Assembly (NCBI RefSeq): GCF_029223525.1
Contig: NZ_JARHTQ010000033.1
Location: forward strand, 19,180-83,179
Length of the DNA: 64,000 bases
From: Streptantibioticus ferralitis
GTDB lineage: Bacteria > Actinomycetota > Actinomycetes > Streptomycetales > Streptomycetaceae
Direction of reading: 5' to 3'
The notes below the pieces were generated by a model, which made no database searches, was not told the DNA's origin, and saw nothing but the letters and a program-made list of their open reading frames with translations. This document shows positions 1-9,777 of the stretch, piece by piece (position 1 is the stretch's first letter; the number at the start of each line of letters is the position of its first letter). The position numbers and the translations under genes are program-made.

Positions 1-401
1 GGTATCTCGCCCGCCGCAAGCGGTACGCCGCACTCGCGGGCGCCTCGACACACGCCGCCAAGTCGGCCTTCCTGCAGGACCGGCGGGTCACCGTCGGCCA
101 GTGGCTGCGGCCGCGCGGCTGGAGGCTGCTGCTGGCGTTCGCGGCGGCGTTCGGCACGTCGGCCGTGGCGCCCGCGGCGGGCGGCATGCTGCTGGCCGGG
201 GTCGGCGCCGGGCTGTGGGCGAAGGCGGTCTGGCTCGGCCGCTGGGAGCGGGCCCATGAGGCGCTGCTGTGGGTGCGACCGGAACAGGCGCTGCGTCGTG
301 GCCCGGCGGGCAAGGACGTGCGGGCCTACCTGATGACCGGCCCGGCCGCCGGAGACGCCAGGCCGGGCGGGGCCCGACGGGCGGTCAGGTCAGCGCGCTG
401 A
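1..401 (+). CDS. C-terminal fragment of a membrane protein, unidentified
   Basis: An open frame enters from the left edge (codons in phase with position 3) and stops with TGA at 399-401, giving about 132 residues. The visible part starts with a basic stretch, continues through a hydrophobic Ala/Gly/Leu segment (roughly residues 48-75, likely one or two membrane passes) and ends in an Arg-rich hydrophilic tail. The basic-hydrophobic-basic layout resembles the C-terminal end of some membrane glycosyltransferases, but no diagnostic motif is present and I do not assign a function. Its last 17 bases overlap the end of the convergent decarboxylase gene. The true start lies outside the window. Confidence 0.55.
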   Translation, partial: YLARRKRYAALAGASTHAAKSAFLQDRRVTVGQWLRPRGWRLLLAFAAAFGTSAVAPAAGGMLLAGVGAGLWAKAVWLGRWERAHEALLWVRPEQALRRGPAGKDVRAYLMTGPAAGDARPGGARRAVRSAR

Positions 402-1740
402 GCGCCTCCGGCTGGGCACCGCCGCTCTCCGCGACGATCTCGTCCAGCGTCTGCGGCGCCCGTACCGTCGCGAACCGCACGCCGCTGCCGTCGCTGACGT
501 ACCCGTAAATGCCGGGGCGCGCCAGCGAGTTGTACTGGTAGTGGTTGGAGAAGTAGTACGCACCGGTGTCCAGCAGCGCGACCAGGTCGCCTTCCTCCAG
601 CGGCGGCAGTTCGCGGGCCTCGGCGACGATGTCGCCCGCGAAGCAGCAGGGCCCGGCCACGTCCTGGGCGACCCGTTCGCCGCTCTTGGGGTGGCCCTTG
701 TCGTCCAGCGCGGTGACCCGGATCGGCCATGCGCCGGGGGCGTAGACGGTACGGGTGGCGAGCTGCGCGCCCGCGTGGGTGACCGCGATCGGGCGGCCGC
801 CCGCCGTCTTGGTGTACTCCACGCGAGCCAGGATCGTGCCGTGCTTGGCCAGCAGCGAGCGCCCGAACTCGGTGACGATGCCGTAGCGGCCGTCGAACAG
901 ACCGGGGACGGTGGCCCGCAGCAGCCGTGCGTACGCGCGATGTGTCGGTGTGGTCACGTCGGAGGCGAAGTTCACCGGCAGTCCGCCCCCGATGTCCAGC
1001 GTGTCGATCTGCTGGCGGCCGGTGACCGCGTTGATGCGCTCGGCGAGTTCGTAGGTGACCCGTACGCCCTCGGCCATCAGCTCCAACGGGCAGCCCTGCG
1101 AGCCGGTATGGGCGTGCAGCCGGGTCACCCAGGGGCGCCGCGCACAGCTGCGGACCAGCCAGTCGACGGCGCCCGGATCACGCAGCGGCAGGCCGAACTT
1201 CGAGCGGTCGGTGGCGGTGCTGGTGGCGGCGATGCTGCCGCCGCCGATCTGCGGATTGACCCGCAGGCCGATGGGGGACGTGGTGCTGGATCCGGCGAGG
1301 AGCGCGTCCAGGCGGTCCAGCTCCTGCGGGTTGTCCGCGTTGACGGCGACCCCGAGCGCCAGGGCTTCGCGCAGTTCGGCGGCGGTCTTGGCGGGGGAGT
1401 CCAGGACGATGTGGGAAACGGGCACCCCGGCGGCGCGGGCCAGCGCCAGTTCGCCGGGGCTGGCCACCTCGCAGCCGATGCCCTCGGCGTACAGCAGCCG
1501 CAGCACGGGGACGAGGGATGCGGCCTTCACTGCGAAGGCGTGGCTGACGGACACCCCGGGCGTGGCGAACGCGGCACGCAGCTCGCGGGCCGACTCCCTG
1601 ATTCCGGTGGCGTCCAGCAGCCCCACGACGGGCAGGTCGGCGCCGAGCACCCCTTGTGCCACGGCCGCGCGCAGGGCGTGCGCCCGGCGGGTCGCCGGAT
1701 CAGGCAGGGCGGTGACGCCGTCGAACTCCGCAGATGCCAT
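385..1740 (-). CDS. Type III PLP-dependent decarboxylase (LysA / diaminopimelate decarboxylase-like)
   Basis: A 451-residue alanine-racemase-fold decarboxylase. The PLP lysine sits in the N-terminal motif AVKA (about residue 72). Further signatures are the barrel motif HAHTGSQ, the glycine loop DIGGGLP, the phosphate-binding segment TEFGRS, the C-terminal GPCCFAGD (cysteine plus Asp of the second-subunit active site) and the substrate-pocket region [14 protein letters not shown]. This matches the diaminopimelate/ornithine decarboxylase group. Streptomycetes carry a separate housekeeping lysA elsewhere (family knowledge), so the substrate here is uncertain. It could be another basic or D-amino acid, since the gene is divergent from the histidine-utilisation operon with only 147 bp between starts. 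ATG start at 1738-1740. Confidence 0.8.
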   Translation of the reverse strand: MASAEFDGVTALPDPATRRAHALRAAVAQGVLGADLPVVGLLDATGIRESARELRAAFATPGVSVSHAFAVKAASLVPVLRLLYAEGIGCEVASPGELALARAAGVPVSHIVLDSPAKTAAELREALALGVAVNADNPQELDRLDALLAGSSTTSPIGLRVNPQIGGGSIAATSTATDRSKFGLPLRDPGAVDWLVRSCARRPWVTRLHAHTGSQGCPLELMAEGVRVTYELAERINAVTGRQQIDTLDIGGGLPVNFASDVTTPTHRAYARLLRATVPGLFDGRYGIVTEFGRSLLAKHGTILARVEYTKTAGGRPIAVTHAGAQLATRTVYAPGAWPIRVTALDDKGHPKSGERVAQDVAGPCCFAGDIVAEARELPPLEEGDLVALLDTGAYYFSNHYQYNSLARPGIYGYVSDGSGVRFATVRAPQTLDEIVAESGGAQPEALSALT

Positions 1741-1816
1741 GGCCCCACTTCACCATCAGCGGCGCCGACAGGCCAGTACTGGCGAATACCGGCGCCGGCA
1801 CCTGTTGACTGGAAGT

Positions 1817-1839
1817 ATTCACACGGCAAGTATGTGAAT
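1817..1839. promoter_or_regulatory. Perfect 7-bp inverted repeat upstream of hutU (candidate operator)
   Basis: ATTCACA (1817-1823) and TGTGAAT (1833-1839) form a perfect dyad with a 9-bp spacer, in the 147-bp region between the divergent decarboxylase and hutU. A TTGACT hexamer at 1805-1810 lies just upstream. The site lies about 50 bp before the hutU start, where a repressor of the hut operon could act. The binding protein is unknown. Confidence 0.45.
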
Positions 1840-1887
1840 GACCCGATCCACATCCGGTCGGGAGACGACGCTGAGGAGGCGACCCGC

Positions 1888-3567
1888 ATGTCCGCAACGC
1901 CCGTAGGTGAACCCGGCCCCCGCCCGGTCCGGGCTCCGCGTGGCACCCAGCTCAGTGCCCGCGGCTGGCAGCAGGAGGCCGCGCTGCGGATGCTGCAGAA
2001 CAACCTCGACCCCGAGGTCGCCGAGCACCCCGACAAGCTGGTCGTCTACGGCGGTACGGGCAAGGCCGCACGCGACTGGCGCTCGTTCGACGCCATGGTC
2101 CGCACCCTGCAGGGGCTGAAGCAGGACGAGACGATGCTCGTCCAGTCCGGCCGCCCGGTCGGTGTGATGACCACCCACGAGTGGGCGCCGCGAGTGCTCA
2201 TCGCCAACTCCAACCTGGTCGGCGACTGGGCGAACTGGGAGGAGTTCCGCCGTCTGGAGGCCCTCGGCCTGACGATGTACGGCCAGATGACCGCCGGGTC
2301 CTGGATCTACATCGGCACCCAGGGCATTCTCCAGGGCACCTACGAGACGTTCGCGGCGGTGGCGGCGAAGCGGTTCGGCGGCTCGCTGGCCGGGACGATC
2401 ACCCTGACCGCCGGGCTCGGCGGCATGGGCGGCGCCCAGCCGCTCGCCGTCACCATGAACGACGGCGTGGCCATCTGCATCGACTGCGACCCGCGCGCCA
2501 TCGACCGGCGCATCGAGCACCGGTACCTGGATGTGAAGGCCGACTCGCTCGACCACGCCCTGGAACTGGCGACCACCGCACGCGACCAGCGCAAGCCGCT
2601 GTCGATCGGCCTGCTCGGCAACGCCGCCGAACTGCTGCCGCGCATGCTGGAGATGGGCGCGCCCATCGACATCGTCACCGACCAGACGAGCGCCCACGAC
2701 CCGCTGAGCTACCTGCCGCTGGGTGTCGCCTTTGAGGACATGGCCGACTACGCCAAGGAGAAGCCCGCCGACTTCACCCAGCGCGCGCGGGAGTCCATGG
2801 CCAAGCACGTCGAGGCGATGGTCGGCTTCCTGGACGCGGGCGCCGAGGTCTTCGACTACGGCAACTCCATCCGCGGCGAGGCCCGACTCGCCGGATATGA
2901 CCGGGCGTTCGCCTTCCCCGGTTTCGTGCCCGCGTACATCCGGCCGCTGTTCTGCGAGGGCAAGGGCCCGTTCCGGTGGGCGGCGCTGTCCGGTGACCCG
3001 AAGGACATCGCGGCCACCGACCGGGCGATCCTCGACCTCTTCCCGGAGAACGAGTCCCTCGCCCGCTGGATCAAGATGGCGGGCGAGCGCGTCCACTTCC
3101 AGGGCCTGCCCGCACGCATCTGCTGGCTCGGCTACGGTGAGCGGGACAAGGCCGGTGAGCGCTTCAACGACATGGTGGCGAGCGGTGAGTTGACCGCACC
3201 CATCGTCATCGGCCGCGACCACCTCGACTGCGGCTCGGTGGCATCCCCGTACCGCGAGACCGAGGCGATGCTCGACGGCTCCGACGCGATCGCCGACTGG
3301 CCGCTGCTCAACGCCATGGTCAACGTGGCCTCCGGCGCCTCCTGGGTCTCCATCCACCACGGCGGTGGCGTGGGCATGGGCCGCTCCATCCACGCGGGCC
3401 AGGTCACCGTCGCCGACGGCACCGCGCTCGCGGCGGAGAAGATCCGCCGTGTGCTCACCAACGATCCCGGGATGGGCGTCATCCGGCACGTGGACGCCGG
3501 GTACGACCGTGCGGAGGAGATCGCGGCGGAGCGCGACGTACGGGTTCCCATGCGGGAGGGCGCGTGA
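1888..3567 (+). CDS. hutU: Urocanate hydratase (HutU)
   Basis: A 559-residue urocanase, the expected length for the family. It converts urocanate to 4-imidazolone-5-propionate, the second step of histidine degradation, using tightly bound NAD+ in the cytoplasm. Visible signatures are [12 protein letters not shown] near the N terminus, the Rossmann segment [13 protein letters not shown], the TDQTSAHDP region and the C-terminal [13 protein letters not shown]. The ATG at 1888 follows a strong GAGGAGG site at 1873-1879; the frame stays open far upstream, but that DNA belongs to the antisense decarboxylase. It is the first gene of a four-gene operon with 4-bp, 10-bp and 4-bp overlaps. No histidine ammonia-lyase gene lies in the window. 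Confidence 0.97.
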   Translation: MSATPVGEPGPRPVRAPRGTQLSARGWQQEAALRMLQNNLDPEVAEHPDKLVVYGGTGKAARDWRSFDAMVRTLQGLKQDETMLVQSGRPVGVMTTHEWAPRVLIANSNLVGDWANWEEFRRLEALGLTMYGQMTAGSWIYIGTQGILQGTYETFAAVAAKRFGGSLAGTITLTAGLGGMGGAQPLAVTMNDGVAICIDCDPRAIDRRIEHRYLDVKADSLDHALELATTARDQRKPLSIGLLGNAAELLPRMLEMGAPIDIVTDQTSAHDPLSYLPLGVAFEDMADYAKEKPADFTQRARESMAKHVEAMVGFLDAGAEVFDYGNSIRGEARLAGYDRAFAFPGFVPAYIRPLFCEGKGPFRWAALSGDPKDIAATDRAILDLFPENESLARWIKMAGERVHFQGLPARICWLGYGERDKAGERFNDMVASGELTAPIVIGRDHLDCGSVASPYRETEAMLDGSDAIADWPLLNAMVNVASGASWVSIHHGGGVGMGRSIHAGQVTVADGTALAAEKIRRVLTNDPGMGVIRHVDAGYDRAEEIAAERDVRVPMREGA

Positions 3568-4829
3568 ATCGCGCTGCAAGGTCCGCGGGCAGTCGTTCCG
3601 ACCGCCCGCGGCCGGCTGGGTTCCACGAGATGTGGAAGGACCTCCTTCCGATCGGGCGGGACGCCCGCAGCGGCGGGTACCGCCGGTTCGCCTGGACCGG
3701 CGCCGACGCCGACTGCCGGGCATGGTTCCGGACCCAGGCCGAGGCACGCGGCCTGGAGTACGAGGTGGACCGCAACGGCAACCAGTGGGCGTGGCTCGGC
3801 GACCCCAAGGCGGGGGACGCCGTCGTCACCGGCTCGCATCTGGACTCCGTCCCCGACGGCGGCGCGTTCGACGGCCCGCTCGGCGTCGTCTCGTCCTTCG
3901 CCGCCGTGGACGAGTTGCGGGCCCGGGGCGCCGGCCCGAGCCGCCCGCTGGCGATCGTCAACTTCGGCGATGAGGAAGGTGCCCGGTTCGGCCTGGCCTG
4001 TGTCGGCTCCCGGCTCGCCGCCGGGCAGCTCACCGCCGACCGGGCCGCCGAGCTGCGTGACGCGGACGGCATCAGCCTCCCGCAGGCCATGGAACGCGCC
4101 GGATACGACCCCGAGGCCATCGGCCCCGACCCCGAGCGGCTCGCCCGGATCGGCGCGTTCGTGGAACTGCACGTCGAGCAGGGCCGAGCGCTGGACCTCA
4201 GTGGGGACCCGGTCGGCGTCGCCTCCGCGATCTGGCCGCACGGCCGCTGGCGCTTCGACTTCCATGGCGAGGCCAACCACGCCGGGACGACCCGGCTTGA
4301 GGACCGCCGCGACCCGATGCTGACGTACGCCAACACCGTGCTGGCCGCGCGCAAGAAGGCGCGGCTGGCCGGCGCCCTGGCCACCTTCGGCAAGGTCGCG
4401 GTGGAACCCAACGGCGTCAACGCCATCCCCTCCCTGGTCCGCGGCTGGCTGGACTCACGGGCCGCCGACGAGCAGACCCTCGCCGCCGTGGTCGAGGAGA
4501 TCGAGCGGGCGGCCACCGAGCGCGGCGGGCGGGACGGCGTCGAGGTCCGGGTCACCCGGGAGTCCTTCACCCCGGTGGTGGAGTTCGAGCACGCGTTGCG
4601 CGACACGGCCGCCGGGCTGCTGTCGGCCGAAGGCCGCGCCATCCCGGTACTGCCCACCGGGGCGGGACACGACGCGGGTATTTTGTCCGCCTCCGTTCCG
4701 ACCGCCATGCTGTTCGTACGGAACCCCACCGGGGTCTCGCACTCTCCGGCCGAGCACGCCGCCGAGGACGACTGCCTCGCCGGAGTGCTCGCGCTCGCCG
4801 ACGTACTGGAGGGCCTGGCGTGTCGCTGA
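3564..4829 (+). CDS. M20-family amidohydrolase (allantoate amidohydrolase-like) in the hut operon
   Basis: A 421-residue zinc amidohydrolase of the allantoate amidohydrolase / N-carbamoyl-L-amino acid hydrolase type. Metal-site motifs are [28 protein letters not shown] and GAGHDAG, with NHAGTT in the dimerisation lid and GVSHSPAEH near the C terminus. The GTG start at 3564 overlaps the hutU stop (GTGA), so translation is probably coupled. No allantoin genes are nearby. It sits between hutU and the formimidoylglutamate deiminase, and no classical N-formylglutamate deformylase (HutG) is visible. I infer that it may hydrolyse N-formyl-L-glutamate, the product of the neighbouring deiminase. Generic databases would call it allantoate amidohydrolase. 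Confidence 0.85.
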   Translation: MNRAARSAGSRSDRPRPAGFHEMWKDLLPIGRDARSGGYRRFAWTGADADCRAWFRTQAEARGLEYEVDRNGNQWAWLGDPKAGDAVVTGSHLDSVPDGGAFDGPLGVVSSFAAVDELRARGAGPSRPLAIVNFGDEEGARFGLACVGSRLAAGQLTADRAAELRDADGISLPQAMERAGYDPEAIGPDPERLARIGAFVELHVEQGRALDLSGDPVGVASAIWPHGRWRFDFHGEANHAGTTRLEDRRDPMLTYANTVLAARKKARLAGALATFGKVAVEPNGVNAIPSLVRGWLDSRAADEQTLAAVVEEIERAATERGGRDGVEVRVTRESFTPVVEFEHALRDTAAGLLSAEGRAIPVLPTGAGHDAGILSASVPTAMLFVRNPTGVSHSPAEHAAEDDCLAGVLALADVLEGLACR

Positions 4830-6235
4830 CACCGCAGACCTACTGGGCGGAACACGCCTGGATCGACGGCCGCGTCGAGAGCGACGTGGTGATCGAATCC
4901 GCCCCGGACGGCCGGATCGCGGCCGTCCGGACATCGGTCGAGGTCCCGCCCGCGGGCTCGGTGGGCCTGCGCGGGCTCACCCTGCCGGGCCTGGCCAACG
5001 CGCACTCGCACGCCTTCCACCGCGCCCTGCGCGGCACGGTCCAGGCCGATCACGGCGCCGGAGCGGCACCGGGGAGGCAGGGCCAGGCGACCGCCGGGGA
5101 CGGCCAGCGGGCGCCGGACTCGTTCTGGACCTGGCGCGAGGTGATGTACGCCGTCGCCCAGAACCTCACCCCCGAGCGGTACTTCGACCTCGCCCGCGTC
5201 GTCTACGCGGAGATGGCGCTGGCCGGGATCACCTGCGTCGGCGAGTTCCACTACGTCCACCACCAGCCCGACGGGACCCCCTACGGCGAGCCGAACGCCA
5301 TGGGCGACGCGCTGATCGCCGCCGCGGCGGAAGCCGGAATCCGGATCACCCTCCTCGACACCTGCTATCTGTCCTCCGGTTTCGGCGCTGCCCCGGCCGC
5401 CCGCCAACTCCGCTTCAGCGACGGCGACGCGGACGCCTGGGCGGCGCGCGCCTCCGCGATCAAGGCGGACGGCGAGCACGCCCGGGTCGGAGCGGCCATC
5501 CACTCGGTGCGGGCGGTGCCCGCCGGGCAACTGGCCACCGTCGTGCGCTGGGCCGACGAACGGCATGCACCGCTGCACGTCCATCTCTCCGAGCAGACCG
5601 CGGAGAACGAAGCCTGCCTCCAGGCCCACGGCCGCACGCCCACCCAACTGCTCGCCGACCACGGCGCACTCGGCCCGCGCACCACCGCCGTACACGCAAC
5701 CCACCTCACGGAACAGGACATCCGCCTCCTCGGGGGCGCCGCGGCGACCGTCTGCATGTGCCCCACCACCGAGCGGGACCTCGCGGACGGCATCGGTCCA
5801 GCCGTGCAACTCCAGGACGCCGGCAGCCCGTTGAGCCTCGGCAGCGACAGCCACGCGGTCATCGACCTGCTCGAAGAGGCCCGCGCGATGGAACTGGACG
5901 AGCGGCTGCGCACCGGCAAGCGCGGGCACTGGACGGCGGCCCAACTCCTGCGTGCCGCGACCGAGGACGGACATGCGTGCCTCGGCTGGTCCGACGCGGG
6001 CCGCATCGAGCCCGGCTACCTCGCCGACTTCACCACGATCGCGCTGGACTCGATCCGTACCGCGGGCACCCCGCCGCGCCTGGGCCCCGAGACGGCCGTA
6101 TTCGCCGCCTCCAACGCGGACGTACGCCACACCGTGGTCGCGGGTCGGCACGTGGTACGCGAGGGACACCACCAACTGGTCCAGCACGCGCCCGGAGCGA
6201 TGGCCGAGGCCATCGCCGCCGTGCGCACCCCATGA
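4820..6235 (+). CDS. hutF: Formimidoylglutamate deiminase (HutF)
   Basis: A 471-residue amidohydrolase-superfamily enzyme expected to deiminate N-formimidoyl-L-glutamate to N-formyl-L-glutamate plus ammonia. Metal and catalytic motifs are NAHSHAF (HxH at strand 1), HVHLSEQ, HATHL and LGSDSH with the catalytic Asp, followed by the VIDLLEEAR segment typical of HutF. A short Gly/Ala/Gln-rich insertion follows the first metal motif (about residues 76-94). The GTG at 4820 overlaps the preceding gene by 10 bp. With hutU upstream and hutI downstream, the operon encodes the deiminase branch of histidine catabolism rather than the one-step formimidoylglutamase branch. Confidence 0.9.
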   Translation: MSLTPQTYWAEHAWIDGRVESDVVIESAPDGRIAAVRTSVEVPPAGSVGLRGLTLPGLANAHSHAFHRALRGTVQADHGAGAAPGRQGQATAGDGQRAPDSFWTWREVMYAVAQNLTPERYFDLARVVYAEMALAGITCVGEFHYVHHQPDGTPYGEPNAMGDALIAAAAEAGIRITLLDTCYLSSGFGAAPAARQLRFSDGDADAWAARASAIKADGEHARVGAAIHSVRAVPAGQLATVVRWADERHAPLHVHLSEQTAENEACLQAHGRTPTQLLADHGALGPRTTAVHATHLTEQDIRLLGGAAATVCMCPTTERDLADGIGPAVQLQDAGSPLSLGSDSHAVIDLLEEARAMELDERLRTGKRGHWTAAQLLRAATEDGHACLGWSDAGRIEPGYLADFTTIALDSIRTAGTPPRLGPETAVFAASNADVRHTVVAGRHVVREGHHQLVQHAPGAMAEAIAAVRTP

Positions 6236-7431
6236 CCCCGCAGCTGAAGGACACCACCGCACCGATGGCGACCGCGATCACCAACATCAGCAGCCTCGTC
6301 ACCAACAACCCCTCCCTCGGCCGGGGCCCACTGGGCCTCATCGACGACGCGGCCGTCGTCATCGACGGCGACCGCATCGCCTGGGTCGGCACTACAAGCA
6401 AAGCACCCGCCACTGACAGTCACATCGACGCCGGCGGCAGGGCGGTGCTCCCGGGCTTCGTGGACTCCCACTCCCACCTGGTCTTCGCGGGCGACCGCAC
6501 CGCCGAGTTCAACGCCCGCATGGAGGGCCGCGCCTACTCGGCGGGCGGCATCCGCACCACCGTCGCCGCCACCCGCGCCGCCTCCGACGCCGAACTCGAG
6601 GCCACCGTGGCCCGCTATGTGGCCGAGGCACTGCGCCAGGGCACGACCACCATGGAGACCAAGTCCGGCTACGGGCTCACCGTCGAGGACGAGGCGCGCG
6701 CACTGCGCATAGCGGCCCGCCACACCGACGAAGTGACGTTCCTCGGCGCGCACATCGTCGCTCCGGAGTACGCCGACGATCCGGCCGGATACGTGGACCT
6801 GGTGACCGGTCCGATGCTGGACGCGTGCGCACCGCACGCCCGGTGGGTCGATGTCTTCTGCGAGCGCGGCGCCTTCGACGGCGACCAGGCCCGTACGATC
6901 CTGACCGCCGGAGCCGCCCGCGGCCTGACGCCGCGCGTCCACGCCAACCAACTCGGTCCCGGGCCCGGCGTCCAGCTCGCCGTGGAGCTCGGTGCCGCCT
7001 CCGCAGACCACTGCACGCACCTCACCGACGCCGATGTCGACGCGCTCGCCAGCGGCGACACCGTCGCCACCCTGCTACCCGGTGCCGAGTTCTCCACCCG
7101 GGCCCGGTACCCCGACGCACGGCGGCTGTTGGACGCCGGGGCCACCGTCGCGCTGTCCACCGACTGCAACCCGGGTTCTTCCTTCACCAGCTCCATGCCG
7201 TTCTGCATCGCCCTGGCGGTACGGGACATGGGCATGACGCCCGACGAGGCGGTGTACGCGGCCACCGCGGGCGGCGCCCGGGCGCTGCGCCGCACGGACG
7301 TCGGCCGGGTCGCCGAGGGTGCCCGGGCCGACCTGCTACTCCTCGACGCGCCCTCGCATGTGCATCTGGCCTACCGGCCGGGTGTTCCCCTGGCCTCGGC
7401 CGTGTGGCGCGCGGGTGTGAAGGTGGCGTAG
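6232..7431 (+). CDS. hutI: Imidazolonepropionase (HutI)
   Basis: A 399-residue amidohydrolase that opens the imidazolone ring of 4-imidazolone-5-propionate to give N-formimidoyl-L-glutamate. Visible motifs are [12 protein letters not shown] (HxH metal ligands), [29 protein letters not shown] and the Asp motif STDCNPGSS. The ATG at 6232 overlaps the hutF stop (ATGA). It is the last gene of the operon and is followed by a strong hairpin at 7515-7553. Confidence 0.95.
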   Translation: MTPQLKDTTAPMATAITNISSLVTNNPSLGRGPLGLIDDAAVVIDGDRIAWVGTTSKAPATDSHIDAGGRAVLPGFVDSHSHLVFAGDRTAEFNARMEGRAYSAGGIRTTVAATRAASDAELEATVARYVAEALRQGTTTMETKSGYGLTVEDEARALRIAARHTDEVTFLGAHIVAPEYADDPAGYVDLVTGPMLDACAPHARWVDVFCERGAFDGDQARTILTAGAARGLTPRVHANQLGPGPGVQLAVELGAASADHCTHLTDADVDALASGDTVATLLPGAEFSTRARYPDARRLLDAGATVALSTDCNPGSSFTSSMPFCIALAVRDMGMTPDEAVYAATAGGARALRRTDVGRVAEGARADLLLLDAPSHVHLAYRPGVPLASAVWRAGVKVA

Positions 7432-7514
7432 GGCCTTCCTGCCTACGCCACTGGCGTGTTGACGGGTTGTGGCTGTTGTACGACCGCCGGGTCGCACAAG
7501 CCACCGCACCGACG

Positions 7515-7553
7515 CAGCGGCCCGGCGGTGCCGAACGCACCGCCGGGCCGCTG
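7515..7553. terminator. Hairpin terminator after hutI, facing the sigma-factor gene
   Basis: A perfect 17-bp stem (7515-7531 with 7537-7553) with a 5-nt loop and no strong T-tract, as is common in streptomycetes. It lies between hutI (+) and the converging sigma-factor gene (-), whose stop is at 7578, so it can serve both. Confidence 0.8.
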
Positions 7554-7577
7554 GAGAATCCGCCGGAAGGGCCCCGC

Positions 7578-8504
7578 TCACTCCTCCACGAGCAGCCCGC
7601 GCCGCAGCCGGGACAGCGTGCGCGTCAGCAGTCGTGAGACGTGCATCTGCGAGATGCCGAGTTCCTCGCCGATCTCGGACTGGGTCAGATTGCCGACGAA
7701 GCGCAGCGAGAGGATCTTCCGGTCCCGTGCCGACAGCTCCGCGATCAGCGGTTTGAGGGACTCCACGTACTCGATGCCCTCCAGGCCGTGGTCCTCGTAG
7801 CCGATCCGGTCCGCCAGCGCGCCCTCGGAGTCGTCCTCCTCCGGCTGGGCGTCCAGCGAGCTCGCGGTGTAGGCGTTGCTCGCGGCCATGCCCTCGACGA
7901 CCTCGTTCTCACTGAGCCCGAGCCGGTCCGCCAGCTCGGTCACGGTGGGGGAGCGGTCCAGGTTCTGGGCGAGCTCGTCACCGGCCTTGGCCAGGTCGAG
8001 CCGCAGCTCCTGAAGCCGTCGCGGTACCCGTACCGACCAGCTGGTGTCGCGGAAGAACCGCTTGATCTCGCCGATGATCGTCGGCATCGCGAATGTGGGG
8101 AACTCCACGCCGCGGCTGAGCTCGAAGCGGTCGATCGCCTTGATCAGTCCGATCGTGCCGACCTGGACGATGTCCTCCATCGGCTCGCTGCGGGAGCGGA
8201 AGCGGGAGGCCGCGAACTTCACCAGGGCGAGATTCAGCTCCACCAGGGTGTTGCGGACGTACGCGTGCTCGTGGGTGCCTTCCTCAAGCGTCTCCAGGCG
8301 CTGGAAGAGCGTCTTGGACAGGGCCCTCGCATCCAGCGGCGCCACCTCGTCGAACGGCGGGATCACCGGCAGATCGGCGAGTCCCTCCAGGTCGCCGAGC
8401 GGTCCTGTCGACGCCTCTGGCGCCTCCAAGCGTCCGGTCTCCGGCTCCGCAGCGGATCCGGTGTCCGTCTCCTGAAGCGTCTGTGCGTCGAGCTGGGGTG
8501 CCAT
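7578..8504 (-). CDS. sigI: SigB/SigF-family RNA polymerase sigma factor, SigI-like
   Basis: A 308-residue stress/development-type sigma factor. Region 2 carries FPTFAMPTIIGEIKRFFRD and SVRVPRR, region 3 has LGLSENEVVEG, and region 4 ends with RFVGNLTQSEIGEELGISQMHVSRL (helix-turn-helix). An acidic, low-complexity N-terminal extension of about 75 residues precedes region 1.2/2. The ATG at 8504 is chosen for its GGGAGGAG ribosome site; an in-frame ATG at 8546 would add 14 residues. The divergent STAS and HATPase genes are the cognate partner-switching regulators, as described for S. coelicolor SigI. A GGGTAC sequence on this strand at 8684-8679 resembles the -10 box used by this sigma class. 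Confidence 0.9.
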   Translation of the reverse strand: MAPQLDAQTLQETDTGSAAEPETGRLEAPEASTGPLGDLEGLADLPVIPPFDEVAPLDARALSKTLFQRLETLEEGTHEHAYVRNTLVELNLALVKFAASRFRSRSEPMEDIVQVGTIGLIKAIDRFELSRGVEFPTFAMPTIIGEIKRFFRDTSWSVRVPRRLQELRLDLAKAGDELAQNLDRSPTVTELADRLGLSENEVVEGMAASNAYTASSLDAQPEEDDSEGALADRIGYEDHGLEGIEYVESLKPLIAELSARDRKILSLRFVGNLTQSEIGEELGISQMHVSRLLTRTLSRLRRGLLVEE

Positions 8505-8678
8505 GATCTCCTCCCTCGGGCAGGCGTCAGAGGTTGCCGCTGCCATTCGCTGGCGTACTGCTGTGCGGCGCCTCCCACCGGCCGTGTACGGACATCTCCT
8601 TTCCAGCCCTACCCGTTTTCGCGCCCGGGTTGCAAGTTTCCGGTGAAGTCATGATGGAGCTGTTGCGACTGCGGGAAG

Positions 8679-8684
8679 GTACCC
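8679..8684 (-). promoter_or_regulatory. Possible SigB-type -10 element upstream of the sigma gene
   Basis: On the minus strand the sequence GGGTAC, read toward the sigma-factor start at 8504, fits the -10 consensus of Streptomyces SigB/SigF-family promoters. I could not identify a convincing GTTT-like -35 at the right distance, so this is only a candidate for autoregulation. Confidence 0.25.
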
Positions 8685-8771
8685 TGCGTGGCCTCCACAT
8701 CGACTACCGTCCGGTTGTCGGACGGCGTAAGGTTCGAGGGCGCAGTCACCAGGCAACCAGGAGGAACGCGC

Positions 8772-9140
8772 ATGGACCGCGGGATGGTCGGGACCGCCGG
8801 CCGAGACCGTCTCAGTGTCGCTGTGCAGCGGCGCGGGCACTGTGCGATCTTCACCCCCGCCGGTGAGCTGGATCACCACACCGCCGAGCTGCTGCGGGAG
8901 CCGATGGAGAGCAGCGTCGACGAGGGCTGCAACAAGCTCGTCGTGGACTGTTCGCGGCTTGAGTTCTGCGATTCCACAGGCCTGAACGTGCTGCTCGGGG
9001 CCCGGCTGAGGGCCGAGGCCGCCGGGGGCGGGGTGCACCTCGCCGGACTTCTCCCTGTGGTGGCACGGGTGTTCGAGATCACCGGTGCTGAAGCTGTTTT
9101 CACTGTCCATGACACTCTCGCCGACGCGCTGAACGAGTGA
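8772..9140 (+). CDS. STAS-domain anti-sigma factor antagonist
   Basis: A 122-residue single STAS domain protein. The phosphorylatable serine lies in CDSTGLN, preceded by the strand ELDHHTAELLRE and the core VVDCSRLEF. In partner switching, unphosphorylated antagonist binds the anti-sigma kinase and releases the sigma factor. The ATG at 8772 follows a GGAGG site at 8760-8764; an in-frame start at 8688 is less likely. It lies between the divergent sigma gene and the HATPase gene, so the three form a complete regulatory module. S. coelicolor SigI regulators carry the names ArsI and PrsI; I leave the symbol blank because I am unsure which name belongs to which gene. Confidence 0.9.
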   Translation: MDRGMVGTAGRDRLSVAVQRRGHCAIFTPAGELDHHTAELLREPMESSVDEGCNKLVVDCSRLEFCDSTGLNVLLGARLRAEAAGGGVHLAGLLPVVARVFEITGAEAVFTVHDTLADALNE

Positions 9141-9276
9141 TGTGAAGCCGTGGCGGGCGCCCGTCGGCTGCGGGCGACCATCGCCACACCGGCTCGCGAG
9201 AATCTGTGGGTGTTGCCCGGGTTCCGTCGGGCAGGAGACTCCTCGAACTGTCGGACATCGGTGAGGTGAAGCGCTG

Positions 9277-9777
9277 ATGAGCACCACCCGGCCCTTTGCG
9301 CCGGACGATCGTGATCGTAATCACGGTGACGTCCGCGACTCAGACGTGCCCGCGGCGGGCACGCCGGGCTACCAGGTGCGCCGTGTCACGCTCGCCGATG
9401 CCAGTGGCGTCGTTCCGCTCGCCCGCGACTTCACCCGTCAGGCGCTGCACGACTGGGGCTGGCTGCCCGCCGCCACCGATGACCGGCGGGCGAGCGCGGA
9501 GGACATCCTGCTGGTGGTGTCCGAGCTGGTCACCAATGCCTGCCTGCACGGCGGCGGTCCCCAGGAGCTACGGCTGCACGCCGCCCCCAAGCTGCTACGG
9601 CTTGAGGTCTCCGACGGCGGTTCCGGCGACCCCGCCCCCCGCAGCCCGCACCGGGCGGGGCGTCCCGGGGGGCACGGCATGTTCATAGTGCAGCGGCTCT
9701 GCCTGGACTGGGGCGTGATGCGGGACCCGGTCAGCCCCGGGAAAACCGTTTGGGCGGAGGTCGCCTGGCCCGGATGA
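9277..9777 (+). CDS. Anti-sigma factor kinase (RsbW/SpoIIAB-type HATPase)
   Basis: A 166-residue protein with a GHKL ATPase fold. The N-box reads SELVTNACLHGG, the G1 region LEVSDGGSGD and the G2 box GGHGMFIV, followed by CLDWGV. Such proteins bind a SigB-type sigma factor and phosphorylate the cognate STAS antagonist. The first 30 residues are hydrophilic and Asp/Arg-rich, a variable extension. ATG at 9277 with a GAGGTGAAG site upstream. It is the last gene of the sigma module. Its 3' end overlaps by 47 bp the last part of the reading frame assigned to the convergent DUF6230-like gene. Confidence 0.9.
   Translation: MSTTRPFAPDDRDRNHGDVRDSDVPAAGTPGYQVRRVTLADASGVVPLARDFTRQALHDWGWLPAATDDRRASAEDILLVVSELVTNACLHGGGPQELRLHAAPKLLRLEVSDGGSGDPAPRSPHRAGRPGGHGMFIVQRLCLDWGVMRDPVSPGKTVWAEVAWPG

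Noticed and set aside
541..1887. Upstream extension of the hutU frame
   Set aside because: The frame is open but lies opposite the decarboxylase gene and encodes no conserved sequence; the strong ribosome site at 1873-1879 fixes the start at 1888.
1819..3747. 642-codon minus-strand open frame opposite hutU
   Set aside because: Its composition (Val/Gly/Asp/Arg-rich without motifs) is typical of antisense frames in high-GC DNA; hutU is unambiguous on the other strand.
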